Shown here: positions 24,345-37,024 of the stretch, one piece after another | Position numbering within the stretch: position 1 is the first letter of the stretch | Layout of the letters: each line of letters opens with the position of its first letter | Assembly (NCBI GenBank): GCA_905331475.1 | Contig: CAJNYU010000181.1 | Span: 62,001 to 126,000, forward strand | DNA length: 64,000 nt | From: Rotaria socialis | Lineage: Eukaryota; Rotifera; Eurotatoria; Philodinida; Philodinidae | Direction of reading: 5' to 3' | Program-made: the position numbers and the translations under genes | Notes under the pieces: generated by a model | Seen by the model: the letters and a program-made list of their open reading frames with translations, nothing else | The model's database searches: none | Told to the model about the DNA's origin: nothing

Positions 24345-25927
24345 TTGTTGTATGATAAAAATCCAAGAATAAATTTACAGTAGAATAAAATTTACTCATA
24401 GTGGAACAAATACTAATACGACCATTACTGTCTTTTTCATACCGCTGGGTTTCAAAAATAATTCATAAAAATTTTTATAATTTCAAAGTTAATGATAATT
24501 CTATTTAAGAAATACGTACAAACTTAATATTCTAGCATACAGCAGATCAAGACATAGTGTGCATATACTACGAAGATCAGCGTACACTAGTATGAGCTTA
24601 TAGGAAAAAAAGAATATTACTATTGGGAATCAAAACTCAATTTACCTTTTATACATCTATGTGTATCATCAGTAGTTTTATCTTGCACCTACAACAATTT
24701 ATTAGAATGTGAAACAATTGTTTCGTTTTTCTCTCTTGCCTACAACTAGAGAAGCGACCACTTGGCCTTGTGGCTTGCAATATATGGTTATGTCTGTATG
24801 AGACGGGTGTCGCCAAGTAGTCTTTTTTTTATTGCTTATGTTTTCTTTCTTTTTTCAGCTGTCTCATTGAATCATCGATCTTCATTAGACATGTGGTCGA
24901 CAAGAATACGATCGATTCTCGAAAGGAAGTAATATTCGATGGTGATCCAGATTCTCTCTCTCTCTCTATCTACAATGATGATCAATGAGACAAATCATTA
25001 GAAAAAATAATGACATTTTGTGTATCCCTTTATTTTTGTGAATTTGTTCTCTACTCATGACAAGTTGCTTCTGTTAAATATTTAATCTACATATTCCTAA
25101 TCTGTTATATTTTCTAGATGAAAAAATTGGATTCTATATCTGTAGTAGAAATCTATGATTATATAAAGAATATATTGAAGCTATATATATTTCCTATATT
25201 ACATTAATCATTAAATTCATGCAATGATTACTAAAATGCCATCTTTTTAAGTCACATAACATGATTTAATCAAAATTATGTAACAAGAATTTGACAAAAA
25301 AATGAATGCCTATCATGTATTTCTTGTTTTTTTTTCGAAATCTGAATAACAAAATGTACGATCTACATATGCGTCAAATTTAGCTTAGGTGAATACGATG
25401 CTAACATGCACAATAATTTTCGTTTTTCATTACTTTACAATCGTTAGTGATGAAACAAGTTGTCGGCCTTTTTTTTGTTTTTATTTTTCTTGTTTTCTTC
25501 TTGTTCCTTTCCATATTATTCTTCGTATGATGCTCGCTTTTTACTACTTTTTTTTGCTGCCAAACGAGTGTTTTTTTTCTTTACTTACCTTTAGCTACGT
25601 CGTCGCAATGGTTTCAGATGATAGCCAAATATCTACGCAGAATAAATAACCATGTGAATGTAGAATGTATGAGACGTGATGCGGGAATCTGACTTTTTTT
25701 CTTCTTCCAATCTTTTTCTCGCTGTCGTGTTTTTTCTTCTTCATAGAATATTCTGTAGCAAATAGTCATGATCGAGGAAAAAAGTTATTCATAAGAAGAC
25801 CATTAAAAAGATCATTTTTTTTCCGATTTATTTTGTCTGGTTATTTTTTGTGCTATGTATGCAATGATTTTTATTTTACAATTTCCTTTCTATTTTTGTT
25901 AATTCTTTTAGTTTATTTTTCTAATAG

Positions 25928-27843
25928 ATGGCTTTTACGGAGAATCAATCACAATTTAATCGACGCTTGCGAACATGGCCTTTTCGAAGGCATCGCACCG
26001 CTTCTAACGGAAGTACTGATGGCAAAATTGATCGCAAAATAAGATATAATTCGGAACTAGATCTAACACGTTATGAACTATTAAGACCAATATTTATGAC
26101 AGATTCATCAAAAACTATGGAAATTAGTGAACGAGATATTTCTCAGGATTCTGCTACTATATCGATGAATACAGGGTAATAATGAAAGAAATCGATCTTC
26201 TTTTTCTCTCCAATAAATTGAGTTTTTCAAAATAATTTTATCCGACGCTTGACATTTCGATTTCCTTATCTATAGTTTTATTTCATATATTGCAACCAGC
26301 AAAAAAAACAGTTTTCAGATATTATTTTTCAGTCAAAATATTTATTGATTAAACAGCTTTTTTTTCTAGAGATTATTTGATGTTTGAGACAGGCTGAACT
26401 AACATATACTCTTTATCAAACGTCAATAATAAATCATCATGTATAATAGTATCAAGTTAAACTATCACTCACTATTTATTGTCTCATTTCATGGCCAGAA
26501 CAAGAAAAGCAGAGAAGAATAAAGTTTTCTTTTATACTAAAAACTTTCAATATCACAACAATGTAAAACATCTTAACAAGTGCACGTTCTCTGTAATAGT
26601 AATAGTCGAGAGAAACAAATGACCAATTAATATGCCTTGAAATTTCTCATGAATACATTAGTTTTCATGCAATGTCTAGGTTGATGTGCATACAATACTT
26701 AGCAAGAAAGAAAAACCTTATGTATTTAAATATTTAGAACAGTTTATACATAAACCGATGAGTTGATATGGACTCGAAAAGAATTAATTTTAATAATTGA
26801 TTAAGCATCAATAAATACGATAGATTTCTTTTTCTTATTACTAGAGCAAATAAAACATTTGAGCACATGAAACATGAATAAATTTCTTCTAAAATTTTTT
26901 TTTCTGAATTATTAATTTTAGTAATGTAATAACAGCAAGTTATCGAAAAAAATCTATTCATACTAAAACTCTTCATGAATGTCCTATATGCTGTAATAGT
27001 ATACAACTGAATGAATTAAAACAAATGTCATGTTGTTCAATCAAACTTTGCTCGTCATGCCTTTTAATGCATACAATAACAAATATTAATAATGGAATAA
27101 TGAACATTCAATGTCCAGCATGTTCACAAGATTTTAATTCTTCAGCAATATTATATAATAATGAATTACCAACATCCATACGTGAACGTTATCAACAACT
27201 ATTAGCACAACAATTATCTGAGAAACAGAATACTTGTCTTAAATTATGTCCTCATTGCAATTTTATAACTATACTTGATGAAGATAATCCATTGGTAACA
27301 GGAAAAAAATTACACCGATCATTTCAGCAATGGATACATTGTGAACAATGTAATCAAGATTGGTGTTGGTCGTGTTATTCTCCATCACATCCAAATGAAA
27401 CGTGTCGAGAATTCAAAAAAAATCATAGTCAACTTGATGTATGGGCAAAAACACGTCGTACAGATGATAGAAATCAACGTAATGCACAACGTTGCCCAAA
27501 ATGTTCAATTTATATTGAAAAAATTGACGGTTGCGATCATATGATATGTGGCAAATGTAATTCAAAATTTTGCTATCGTTGTGGTTCTAGAATGAGATTA
27601 CCATTTTATATTGGACATGATGCAAAATATTCAATATTTGGTTGTAAATATAAACTGTGGCCAAAACGTCCATTATTACGTTGGCTTATCCGTGGTTCAA
27701 TATTTACTGGCGTAATTATTTTAACTCCAGTGGTGCTTGGTACATTTATTGCACTTGTTGCTGTTGGAATTCCAACGATTCTTGTTATTGGTTGTTTCGC
27801 GTTACCTTTATATCCATGCCTCAAATGTAGAAAACGACACTAG
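25928..27843 (+). CDS. RNF217: RNF217-like RBR E3 ubiquitin ligase with C-terminal membrane segments
   Basis: RING-between-RING ligases take ubiquitin from E2 onto their own cysteine and then to the substrate. Two exons, 25928-26175 and 26922-27843, join GG|T in frame to give 389 aa. RING1 begins CPICC near residue 103 and continues to QCPAC. The IBR has LCPHC, HCEQCNQDWCWSCY and a C-H-P-C-type end. RING2 has CPKCSIYIEKIDGCDHMICG, where the Cys after DG corresponds to the catalytic cysteine of RBR ligases. The following SIFGCKYKLWPKRPLLRWLI and two hydrophobic stretches (about residues 335-380) match the RNF217 tail and set it apart from RNF19 and RNF144. The first exon is a Ser/Arg-rich cytosolic leader. 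The single 746-nt intron is long for this region. Substrates unknown. Confidence 0.88.
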
Positions 27844-28923
27844 GAAATGTTTACAACGAATTATTCATTTGGCAAAACCGAGAATCATTCGAATCGTTTT
27901 CTTTCTCTTTGATATTTCTATTCTTATTCAAAAATAATATGATTTTTAACTGTCTTTCATGAAAGTTGTAAAAGATTGCTTTGTTCTCATGTTTACGTGT
28001 TATTTTTCTCCGCCGCTGTGATAAAAAAATGATTTATTGCTTTTTGCCATTCAAATGAATGTAAATTATGTTTATTTGTAGATATTTGGTAGAAGTTAAT
28101 GAATACAGTGAACTCGAGCGTGTATATTAATAATTCTTTTTTCATTAAATGAAAAGAATAGGAAATTTAAATTGCTTTTTAAGTTGCGTATATTTTATTG
28201 ACTTCAAACAGAGTTCTTTCTATCTTTCTTCAGAACATTTGCGGCATAATATTTTACTTTTGTGCGAATAAATAATTTGATAAATTTAACTTTATATTTT
28301 TCCAAAAGAAGAAAGAAATCGTTCTTGATTTGGATATTTAATTTGTATGCATGCTTTTGAAAAAAACATCATAGATTTGAAATGCTTCATAATCAGATTT
28401 CGATGCTTTTTCTAATGAAAAAAACTTCGTGACTATTCTACCTTTTTTTTTTGGTAGTTCGAACGCTTTGCAAACACAAGCTATAGCTATCCTTGTAAGA
28501 AAACTATAAACAAAAGCGTAAGATGAAGAAAGTATTTATATGATGGTTTGAAAGCAATTCATTAGGATTTTTTAGAATACTAGTTAATAAAATAAGAAAG
28601 ATGTAAAATAGAACAAACTCTACGCGTTTTGTCTCTTCAACGTGTTAGATGTTGCGAATTTTCTTTTTCAAATCATACGATTATTGTCATCTAGAATTCT
28701 GTGTAGAAAGGTCATGCACTGTAATAACAAAATCTTGCAAATAGAAAATCAAAAAATAATAGCTTTAACATACGGTAAAATTGTTCACAATAACAACAAC
28801 GACGAATCGATATTAATTTCTTTCTATCTATCCAATGGCGTTTCTCTGGATTACAAATGGTATCGTAAGAACGTAAAATTTTTACTTTTTATTTCTTTGT
28901 CCAGCTTCAAGATAATTAAAACA

Positions 28924-29058
28924 ATGACAGCAACAAACGCTCGCCGTCAATCACTTGGCTTAGAACAATGACAGGCCATGACAGATAATGAAGGAGAAAG
29001 AGAATTAAACGATCAATCAATACGAAGTACTCGTCAACGAAAGCTTGATAACGATTAA
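28924..29058 (+). other. Short coding-like island with an in-frame TGA
   Basis: In one frame it reads MTATNARRQSLGLEQ, a TGA, then QAMTDNEGERELNDQSIRST and RQRKLDND before TAA. Charged, protein-like composition and lower AT content than the flanks suggest a real coding past. It could be a broken gene fragment, or the second half alone could be a 26-codon peptide starting at 28978. No parent recognised. Confidence 0.25.
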
Positions 29059-30456
29059 TAGAGCTTTCTTGTAGTAATCAAGTTCTTTGTTGGTATTTAA
29101 CACATTCTTTTAGACTTTGACTGAATAATAGATTTTCAAATCTGAATTTTCTAATTTTCTGTTGTAGAAAAAAAACAGGCTCCACTGAAAATTCATATTG
29201 AGTTGTCCTAGATGAAATACGTACTTGAATATGAATTCAAAATTTTATTTTCTGAACTTAAATGTAAATTTTTATACAGAATCATTGATGCTGGACTATT
29301 CTTTTTTCATTTATTGACTGCATTAATCTTTTCATTTTATCGATTAGCCACACCTATAGATCAGCGACACACTAATATTCATGTAGAAATATATAATTGA
29401 TTATCAAATACAATCAAAACATCGTTTCGTTTGAATTTATCGATTGGACTGCTTTTCGTCACATTGACTATTGATTATTGTATAAGCGTAGAAAATCTCA
29501 TATACACATGAGTTGGTATCAAGATTGAATGTAATAATGTTTTCTCTGTAGAGTTTTCGACTGTAACAATTTATTGGTAATGATAATCACTGATTCATTT
29601 TTCTTTTTTTTTTGTTAAAGTAACAACTGAAGAAGAGCAAGATACTATGTGACTGATCTGCTCAGAAAATTGAAACATTTTTTAATAATATTCTATCATA
29701 AACATTATAGCACAGAAATAGATAAAGTGACAATGAATGATGGAAACTCTATTTGTCGTATTTGGATGTTTCAATCAACTAAGGCACATTTCAAATTTTT
29801 TCAATGATAGCATAAGCTGTACCGCTGTTGTTTTCATACTACGTATATTAGATTGAAATAAGTTAGTAGGTAACATATTTTCATGATTTTAGTGGATTTT
29901 TTTAAATCAATATCTTTACTTTCGAGTACGTTCTCATATTTTCAAGCTTTACAGAAAAAATTCTTATCAATCAACTTGAGTATAGTTTTCCAGTTATCTT
30001 ATGTCAAAAGATTTTTCTTCACTTATTTTTTACCGTAACTATTTTCATCACGCTATTTACGATTTTTGAAAGACTCTAACAAAAGAAGAAAACTCAACTT
30101 ATCATCTTGATGACATATACTTAAAAGTCAAAGATAAATATAAGAACTATTCATACATAGCTATGGTTCATCCGTCAAGTGCAGACCTCTAACTCTATGT
30201 GTCTGCCGACTCTGAGAACGTATTGAATCTACTTTGATTGGTTGATATGTTTGTCTAATTGCTGATCAACATGAAATATTATTATTGAAAAAAAAAGAGA
30301 ATTGGAATGGATGAAAACATGCATGAAATGGCTCATAACAGTGTGCCTATATATTGAATTACGTTATGTAGTAAACTAAAATTTAGTGTTTGTTCTGAGA
30401 AAGAAAGAATCCTACAGAATTATAAGATATATTGTATATATTTTTAGATGCACTAA

Positions 30457-30556
30457 TGGATGACGCCCGTACAGTGTCCTTGCAGTCCAGGATTTTTGGT
30501 TATGACAATGGCATTTCTACTCAGCTGTTTTCTCATTTTGTTAATGCTAAGCCGAG
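30457..30556 (+). other. Orphan exon-like island, possible 5' exon of ENTPD
   Basis: Begins MDDARTVSLQSRIFGYDNG and runs open to a strong GTATGT donor at 30557, leaving one base. Its base composition is clearly less AT-rich than its surroundings. It can be joined in phase to an internal AG at 31316 inside the ENTPD exon, but then the protein would lack the N-terminal membrane anchor expected for ENTPD4/7. Function unknown. Confidence 0.25.
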
Positions 30557-31301
30557 TATGTATTCTATCTTGACTTTCATTCTTTTCTTACCGACAAACG
30601 TTAAAATTACTAGAATAGAATTAAATGGATACTATCTAATATACACAGAAGATATACGAATAGACTTAAACTCAATACTAGAGCTTAGTTGATTCTATCT
30701 CGATTTCAAGTGACCTTTGCTCATTAAAAATGTACTATACAGGCTGCAATTAATTAAACGAAAATTTCATAAATAGGGATTATATTTTACAGGATATGAA
30801 AAGTATAAAATAATAAATTTCATTCTATTATTAGAATACGTTCGAAAAATGCAACATGAAAATTTTAATACGATTAATCATTTCAATATCTTTAGATCAA
30901 AGTATATTACTATAAACCTTGAAAGTAATATAATCCAGGTATATTGAGTCAAAATACATATGTTTATGTGCGTTCAAATACTATTAAAAGGAATATTAAG
31001 AATATAGATAGATCAGTGTCTATTTTTGTCATCATGTTTGTTCGTAAATTATCTATTTATGATCGTATATAAGATTTTAGTTGTTGTTAAGATTCATCAA
31101 TCATATATTTAAAAACCAGACTAATTTCACGTATATTTCAATGACGATTGATCATTTGAAAAAAATCTATTCTAAATAGTCTAGTATTTTCTAATATAAG
31201 AACAACTTTTGTTCAAAACACAACATTTGAATTTTTTTATTTTTGTTTTAAGCTTTGTAGTAGTCTCTTCTTCTGGCGTCGTATTATTTTCTTTTTCGTA
31301 G

Positions 31302-33778
31302 GCACATCCAGCAGTTATTGAAACAATCGATCACAAAGGAGTAATTAGAAGCCGGGAAGTTATCCAAGGTGGTGATGCAGGCGGCGTTTATGTACCAAAA
31401 CGAGTTGGTAACGAAGATCCTAATATTCATTATGGTGTAGTAATCGATTGTGGAAGTAGTGGATCTAGACTGTATATTTATATATGGCCAGAACATTCAG
31501 GACAAGAAAATGAATTATTACAAATAAAACAGTTACTTGATAAGCAAGGAAATCCAGTTGTGAAGAAACTAGAACCAGGTAAGATTTCGTTTTTTCCTTG
31601 TAAATTTATTTAAACATTCATTTTCTCTATTAGGTCTCTCGTCAATGGCAAAAACACCAGGAAATGCAACTGAATATTTGATATCATTACTAGGTACAAT
31701 ATTTTCTTTGAAGATTTTGATTGTTAGAAAATATTCTTCTAGATTTCGCTGCGGAAACTGTTCCATCAGATAAGCATCGGGAAACACCATGTTAGTTATA
31801 TAGTTATGTTACTATATTTTTGTTTACTCTACTTTATTTTTGCAGTATATATCTTGGCAACCGCCGGTCTTCGCTTTTTGACTCCAAAGTAAAAAGAATA
31901 ATTCATCGTTTGAATATGCATCTATATCTATATTTATTTATTTATTTATTTATTTAGCGAACAAAAAGCATTACTAGAAGATTTATTCAATGACATTGTT
32001 CAAAATTATCACTTTCAAATTGAAAAAACTCATATTCAAGTTATTCCCGGAAAATTAGAAGGTATTTATAGTTGGATAGCAATTAATTATGTACTTGGTC
32101 GTTTCCAGAGCAATACTACAGATTCCAGTAAGTTTCATATGATTTTATGTTTACAGAAAGTAGAATCATTTAATTTATCTGATTCGTAGTATCTGTCACT
32201 AGTGGTCAAACAATATCTATTTCAAAAAAAAGACCATCAACTGTCGGTATTCTTGATATGGGTGGTGCCTCAGCTCAAATAGCTTGTAAGTGTTGTTATT
32301 AGTTGATGAAAATAAAATGAATAGAAAACTATTTAATATTTGTTCTGTGCTTCTTATAGTCGAAGTTTCACCAGATGTAAGTGTCTCTTCTCATTTTTGT
32401 TCTTATTATTTATTTTACAACACCAATGCGTTTTTGACATCGTTTCAGATACCAGTAGAAGGTGAAGAAATAGCAGAATTTTCGCTAGGGTACGATGAAA
32501 ATCAAGAAATATTTAAATACAGAATATATGTCACAACATTTCTTGGCTACGGTGCAAATAAAGCATTTGAAAAATATATTGATCGAATCATTTCAATAGC
32601 TCTTAAGTAAATTCGATGCAAATGTTATATGCACATATATATATATGTATATTCCAAAAAAATATTTTAGATCTTCACCATCAAATTCAACTCATATTCT
32701 AATTGATGATGCTGATTGTTTACCTCATGGTTACACAGCTAATTATACACGATATAATAAAACAATAACAATAAAAGGAGAAGGTGATTTTCATAGCTGT
32801 GCAAAACATTTAGTCACTTTACTTAATTTAAATACAACATGCAAAAAAAAGCCATGTTCACTTAATGGAATTTATCAACCGAGAATTAACTATGAATCTC
32901 AAGATTTCTATGGTTTTTCAGAATTTTGGTATACCATGGAAGGTTAGATATAAGAAATTACTTCTATTTTAATTAAAATTATTTTTATTTAAAAGATGTT
33001 TTAAAAATCGGTGGACCTTACGCCCGATTAGCTTTTCTCAATGCCTCGACTGCAAGTAAAATTAAATAGAATAGGAATAGAAAATAAATATTTTTCATAA
33101 TAGAATTATTGTAATTCAAAATGGAAAAATATTCGACACTGGTATACAAATAGACTATTTCCAAAAGCTGACTTAAATCGTGTATTGTAAGATTTTGAGT
33201 TGATCTCTATGGTAAAAATCAGCCTTATCAGTTACCTATTATCTTTAGATTACAATGCTTTAAATCTGCTTGGCTTTATGCATTTCTTCATGATGGGCTG
33301 AAATTTCCTGTTAATTATCAACGTTTACGTTCAGCTTCACTAGTTAATAATAACGATGTTCAATGGACATTAGGTGCTATTTTATATAAAACTCGTTTTC
33401 TTCCATTGAGGTCTAGTAAAATTTAATTCTAGTAATGAAAACTAATTTTTAATATTTTATAGAACAATTAATCAAGTTAAAAGTACTGTACATTATCGAA
33501 AGAGTCATACTGATTCAACAGTAATGATTATTTTAATATGTTCAATGCTGTTCATATGTGTGCTGATGTTCTATGGGAAAATATTACGAACTAAAATTCT
33601 ATCTTTATTTATTCGCCGTAGTAGTCTTTATTCATCACCATCGAATAGTAATTTTAATCAACGTTATCAATTGTTAACATCAGTTATTATTGATGATTCA
33701 CCATCATTATCAAATATATATTCCAACGGAAAATCAACGTCATCATATTCATACAATGGACGGTTAAGAAGTGTTTGA
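31302..33778 (+). CDS. ENTPD4: ENTPD4/7-like nucleoside di/triphosphatase (5' exon unresolved)
   Basis: Hydrolyses nucleoside di- and triphosphates in the lumen of Golgi or lysosome-like compartments. Thirteen exons total 1758 nt, giving 585 aa, without a phase error. Apyrase conserved regions are all visible: DCGSSGSR (ACR1), ATAGLRF (ACR2), GKLEGIYSWIAINYVLGRF (ACR3), ILDMGGASAQIA (ACR4) and QWTLGAILY (ACR5). YGFSEFWY and LQCFKSAWLY also match ENTPD4/7 rather than the cell-surface ENTPD1-3. A hydrophobic C-terminal anchor (ILICSMLFICVLMFYG) is present, followed by a Ser-rich tail. The exon at 31302 opens directly after a TAG acceptor with no ATG, so the N-terminal signal anchor lies on an exon I could not place. 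One intron (33052-33103) uses a GC donor. Confidence 0.9.
31931..31956. repeat. (TTTA)n tract forming the 3' end of an ENTPD intron
   Basis: Tetranucleotide TTTA repeats run straight into the TTTAG acceptor at 31957. The repeat itself supplies the polypyrimidine-like signal. Confidence 0.75.
33052..33103 (+). other. GC-AG intron in the ENTPD gene
   Basis: The donor is GCAAGT, the canonical form for GC introns, and the acceptor is AATAG. Using it gives NAST|NYCNSKWKN, which lines up with the conserved Asp/Asn-Tyr-Cys of the family and keeps the frame. The alternative GT two bases later (33056) gives a frame that stops at once. Confidence 0.7.
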
Positions 33779-35877
33779 AAACATATATTTTCTTTGTTTT
33801 TCTATGCATAGTTTTCTTGTTAACCTTTTTTTGTTTCATTCATCGCGAACTGCTAAAAAGATATATTGTTGTTTTCTTTTTATAAAAAAAATATAAAATA
33901 TTGTTTTTCTTTACCAGCTATGACATTAAAATAAGTTGAAAAATAGAAAAATATTTTTATTTGTATTTGAACTTTTACTAATTACACTCTGCGTTATTTT
34001 TTTCGTATATTTTTATTAGCTTAAAGAGAATAAAGTATAGTAAATCCGTTGTAATTATTTTATCTGACCATTTCATTTTCATTCAAACATGTTTAATCGT
34101 TTGACAACAACTGAATGAAACAAGTAAATACTACACTGTGTATACTTCAAAACAATTTGATCAAAGTAAATATAGAGAAAAAGATGTAAATAACGAATTA
34201 GACTGATATAAATTACTCATGTCATCTGTCTTTTTTACGAGTATCGATCGTCGATAGTAGATTTGTTATACACATCATCTTCACATTTATTCTGTAGTGG
34301 ATACTTGATTATTTTGAAGGCGTATCTAGATTTGTAATTATTTATTACAAAAAAGACAGAAAAAAGATGTTTCATGGCAACTATATTTTGCACAGACGAT
34401 CACGATCAAAGCATGTAGCTTTAAAATTAGAAGATCTATGTTTCTGTAAATTCAAATAAAATATTTTGTACCTTATATTCAATTAAACTAGTCTTAAATC
34501 TTTGAACATGTTTTTTTTTTCATAACATACATCTCATAACAATAGTGTCGAATTATTTGTTTGCAATTATTATACAAAAAAAAAGAACAACAACTTTATA
34601 TTAATCTAGTTTTAATACATGTATAGTTGGTTTTTTTTATTATTTAGACGGAAAGCTTAGTATTAGATAAACAAAAGAAGGAAAAGGAAAATTTTTACGT
34701 GAAATGATTATCAACAGCAAGTAACGTACAATGCTATGTAAGACTTCTTTTTTCTAATGATATATTGATGTCAAACAGATATCTTACATAGTATGAATCA
34801 AAATACATGTAACTAAGGTATTTAAATTGTTACTACTGAAACAAAATATACTACTAATTGACTAATGTAACTCAGCCAAAATCATACTATAACATTAATC
34901 ATAATATCAAATATCACAATTTTTAAATGATATTTGTTATATCAGCCCAATATTCAATCCAATTACGATGTATAAAAAATAATGCAGTATGAAATAAAAT
35001 AAAACATTTTCTATACCAATGATCGAGATGTATAATTAGTACTACAGAAGAAACTATCTCATTTGATATTAATTTTAATTTTGATAAATATACAATTGTG
35101 TTCTCATCGAGAAGTTGTCATTGATAACAGTAAAAAAACATTTTCAACACAACTTATGTTTCTATGTACATATTTTTCTTTTCATGCTTTTAAAAACCGT
35201 CTTCAATTAAATTATTCAAGTGTAAAGTGCAAAAAGCACCATGTTGAATGTAAATATGTACCTACTTAAAATCTTCCGAACTTTATGTAAGTCATGTCGG
35301 ATGCAATAACCAAATATTTAGCTGATTCGCATATTCGTTTTAGTATAGTCTTAGAATAGAATTGGCCTATTAGACAGACACAAATGCTCTTGTTTATTAC
35401 TATTCGAAACATTAGAACTTCTTTTATTAAAATTAAATACGTAAACTCAATTGAAAAAACCGAAGCCGCTTAGTGACTGAAGTGAATATTCAACTAATGC
35501 TTTGTCAAGGTCAACAGCATTGATTATTATTTTTTCCTCGCCTTTGAAAGGCTCTTCACATTGTTGTAACGCCCAAGAGAACATGATTGAATAAAGAACA
35601 TTCTCAATGCTTCTATTGTTCAGATTGTGTATTTTTTTGTTTACAACCCTTGCTCTCCAAAAAAGTAAAAACAGTTAACTTTCTTTCATGAAGACTTCTA
35701 AATATTTATACGTTCCGCACATATTACATCGACTCAGTCATTATCATTCAATATAAAAAAAATGAGAAAAAAACGATTGTACAAGTCACAGAAAAGATTG
35801 AAATCATTCTTTTTTTTCTCTAGTTCCGGAAGAAAATATGAAAGTGCAATGAAAAGAACGATTGTATTAGCGGGGAT
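33779..35877. other. Intergenic region between convergent ENTPD and ODF3 genes
   Basis: Two convergent genes meet here, so it is 3'-flank DNA. It is AT-rich, with many AATAAA-like motifs. A 68-codon open frame at 35063-35269 has no recognisable content. Nothing else seen. Confidence 0.55.
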
Positions 35878-36831
35878 TCAGTTTTTCACATCAACAATAA
35901 GCGGTGCTTCATACATTGAATGCCGAATACCAAACGAGTAGCCAGGAGATTGTTGTTTGTGTATCCAAACCTTTTCTGGTGAATATTTACCGGGTCCCGG
36001 TTTTTGAGTTGAATCACCTGGCATTTCATTTCGTGCAGTCATACTGTAATGTGGTGGTTCTTGTTTGTATACACCTGATTTTATCACACTATAAGCACCT
36101 AAACAATATGTAAATATTTAAGTTTTGACAGAAAAAGTATTTAAAAAGAAATAATCAATTACCAGGTCCTGGCGTTCTTTGTAAATCTTCGTCAAAGCCA
36201 CCTCGTTTGCTTCTTCCAGTCATTGTAAATATGGGTGCTTGTTTTTTTACACTTTGTACTGTTTTACCAAGCATTCCAGGCAAAGCATAAGCGTTCGGTG
36301 CTAAAAACCGACACGTGAGAATACATCTGCAAAAATATAATAATTGAAGTTAAAATCATACCAGGTGTATGATCAAGACCAAAGTATTTATGACGAGAAC
36401 CAAATGTATAGGCAGGTGGTGATTGGAATACAGATTTCATTGGTCCTTTATCTTCAGGTTTATAAGTGCCAGGTCCTAATCGAGATTGTATGAAACTTGG
36501 ATGACTTTAAAAGTCTTCTTTTTGTCTGTTTTCTCTTACCAGGATTATAGTCGCCTTTCAGATCACCGCGTCGAGCATAGAGGGAATAATGTGGTGTGCC
36601 GTCTTTACCAGTTCGAGAAACTTTCGGATTTGGAAAATAACATGGGCCAGGCGATGAGTCATCTCTATATTTGCCGTGTCTAACACCGAATGAATATGCC
36701 GGTTGCTTCGTATGTACCGAACGTGGATCATGAAAACTACTGCCGACAAGACCGGGCAATACATAAGCCGGCCCTGGTGTCGAATACATAGCCGAAATTG
36801 GTCCGCGTGGTTTTGTTTCTGTATATACCAT
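35878..36831 (-). CDS. ODF3: ODF3/CIMAP1-like ciliary microtubule-associated protein
   Basis: Shippo-repeat protein of sperm tail or ciliary microtubules. Four exons (36540-36831, 36362-36475, 36163-36300, 35878-36098) give exactly 254 aa, the length of human ODF3. Starts MVYTETKPRGPISAMYSTPG at the ATG at 36831; the preceding TTTTAG suggests a spliced 5' UTR. Pro-Gly-Pro repeats recur: STPGPAY, SPGPCY, GPGTY, TPGPGAY, KPGPGKYSPEKV. SKRGGFDEDLQRTPGPG and the final APLIVDVKN match the human protein (GGFSDDLHKTPGP, LLVDVE). Introns fall in the same phase (1) at repeat borders, as expected if the gene grew by duplication of repeat-coding exons. Confidence is high for the family; ODF3 and ODF3B/ODF3L cannot be separated. 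Confidence 0.93.
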
Positions 36832-36990
36832 CTTTCTGCCTTTGTCTAAAAGAAAACTCACCGAGAAAATATTAAACGAGTCAGTCTTTCAGTAAACGTG
36901 ATTTATAATTGACGATTACAAAATGCATACAAAAGAATCTATTTTTTACACACACATATACATACATACGCACGCACGCACGCTCTTCAT

Positions 36991-36991
36991 T

Positions 36992-37018
<27 letters not shown>
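36991..37018. repeat. (CT)n microsatellite
   Basis: Pure CT run directly after an ACGC-rich tract. It sits about 160 nt upstream of the ODF3 ATG and reads as (GA)n on the gene's strand, so it could be a promoter element. Confidence 0.85.

Positions 37019-37024
<6 letters not shown>

Larger units (their letters stand above)
21715..25927. other. Intergenic region upstream of the K+ channel and RNF217 genes
   Basis: About 4.2 kb between two divergent genes. It holds CT/GA-rich and trinucleotide tracts near 22600-22900, a CT run at 22610-22633, CAA/ATG-type triplet repeats near 22690-22790, and an (AAT)n run at 24303-24344. Scattered open frames near 22897-23214 and 25389-25649 look like simple-sequence artefacts. 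A pyrimidine-rich TAG immediately before the RNF217 ATG suggests a 5'-UTR intron here. No gene seen. Confidence 0.6.
27844..31301. other. Gap between RNF217 and ENTPD with a few exon-like islands
   Basis: About 3.5 kb, mostly AT-rich DNA with stops in every frame. Three short less AT-rich or open islands stand out (28924-29058, 29212-29400, 30457-30556). The missing N-terminal exon of the ENTPD gene should lie somewhere here. No transposon ends or RNA genes seen. Confidence 0.5.

Noticed and set aside
25389-25649. Phe/Leu-rich frame upstream of RNF217
   Set aside because: A product of T-rich sequence; no exon signals or family match.
35063-35269. 68-codon frame between ENTPD and ODF3
   Set aside because: AT-rich codons only, no splice signals or recognisable motif.
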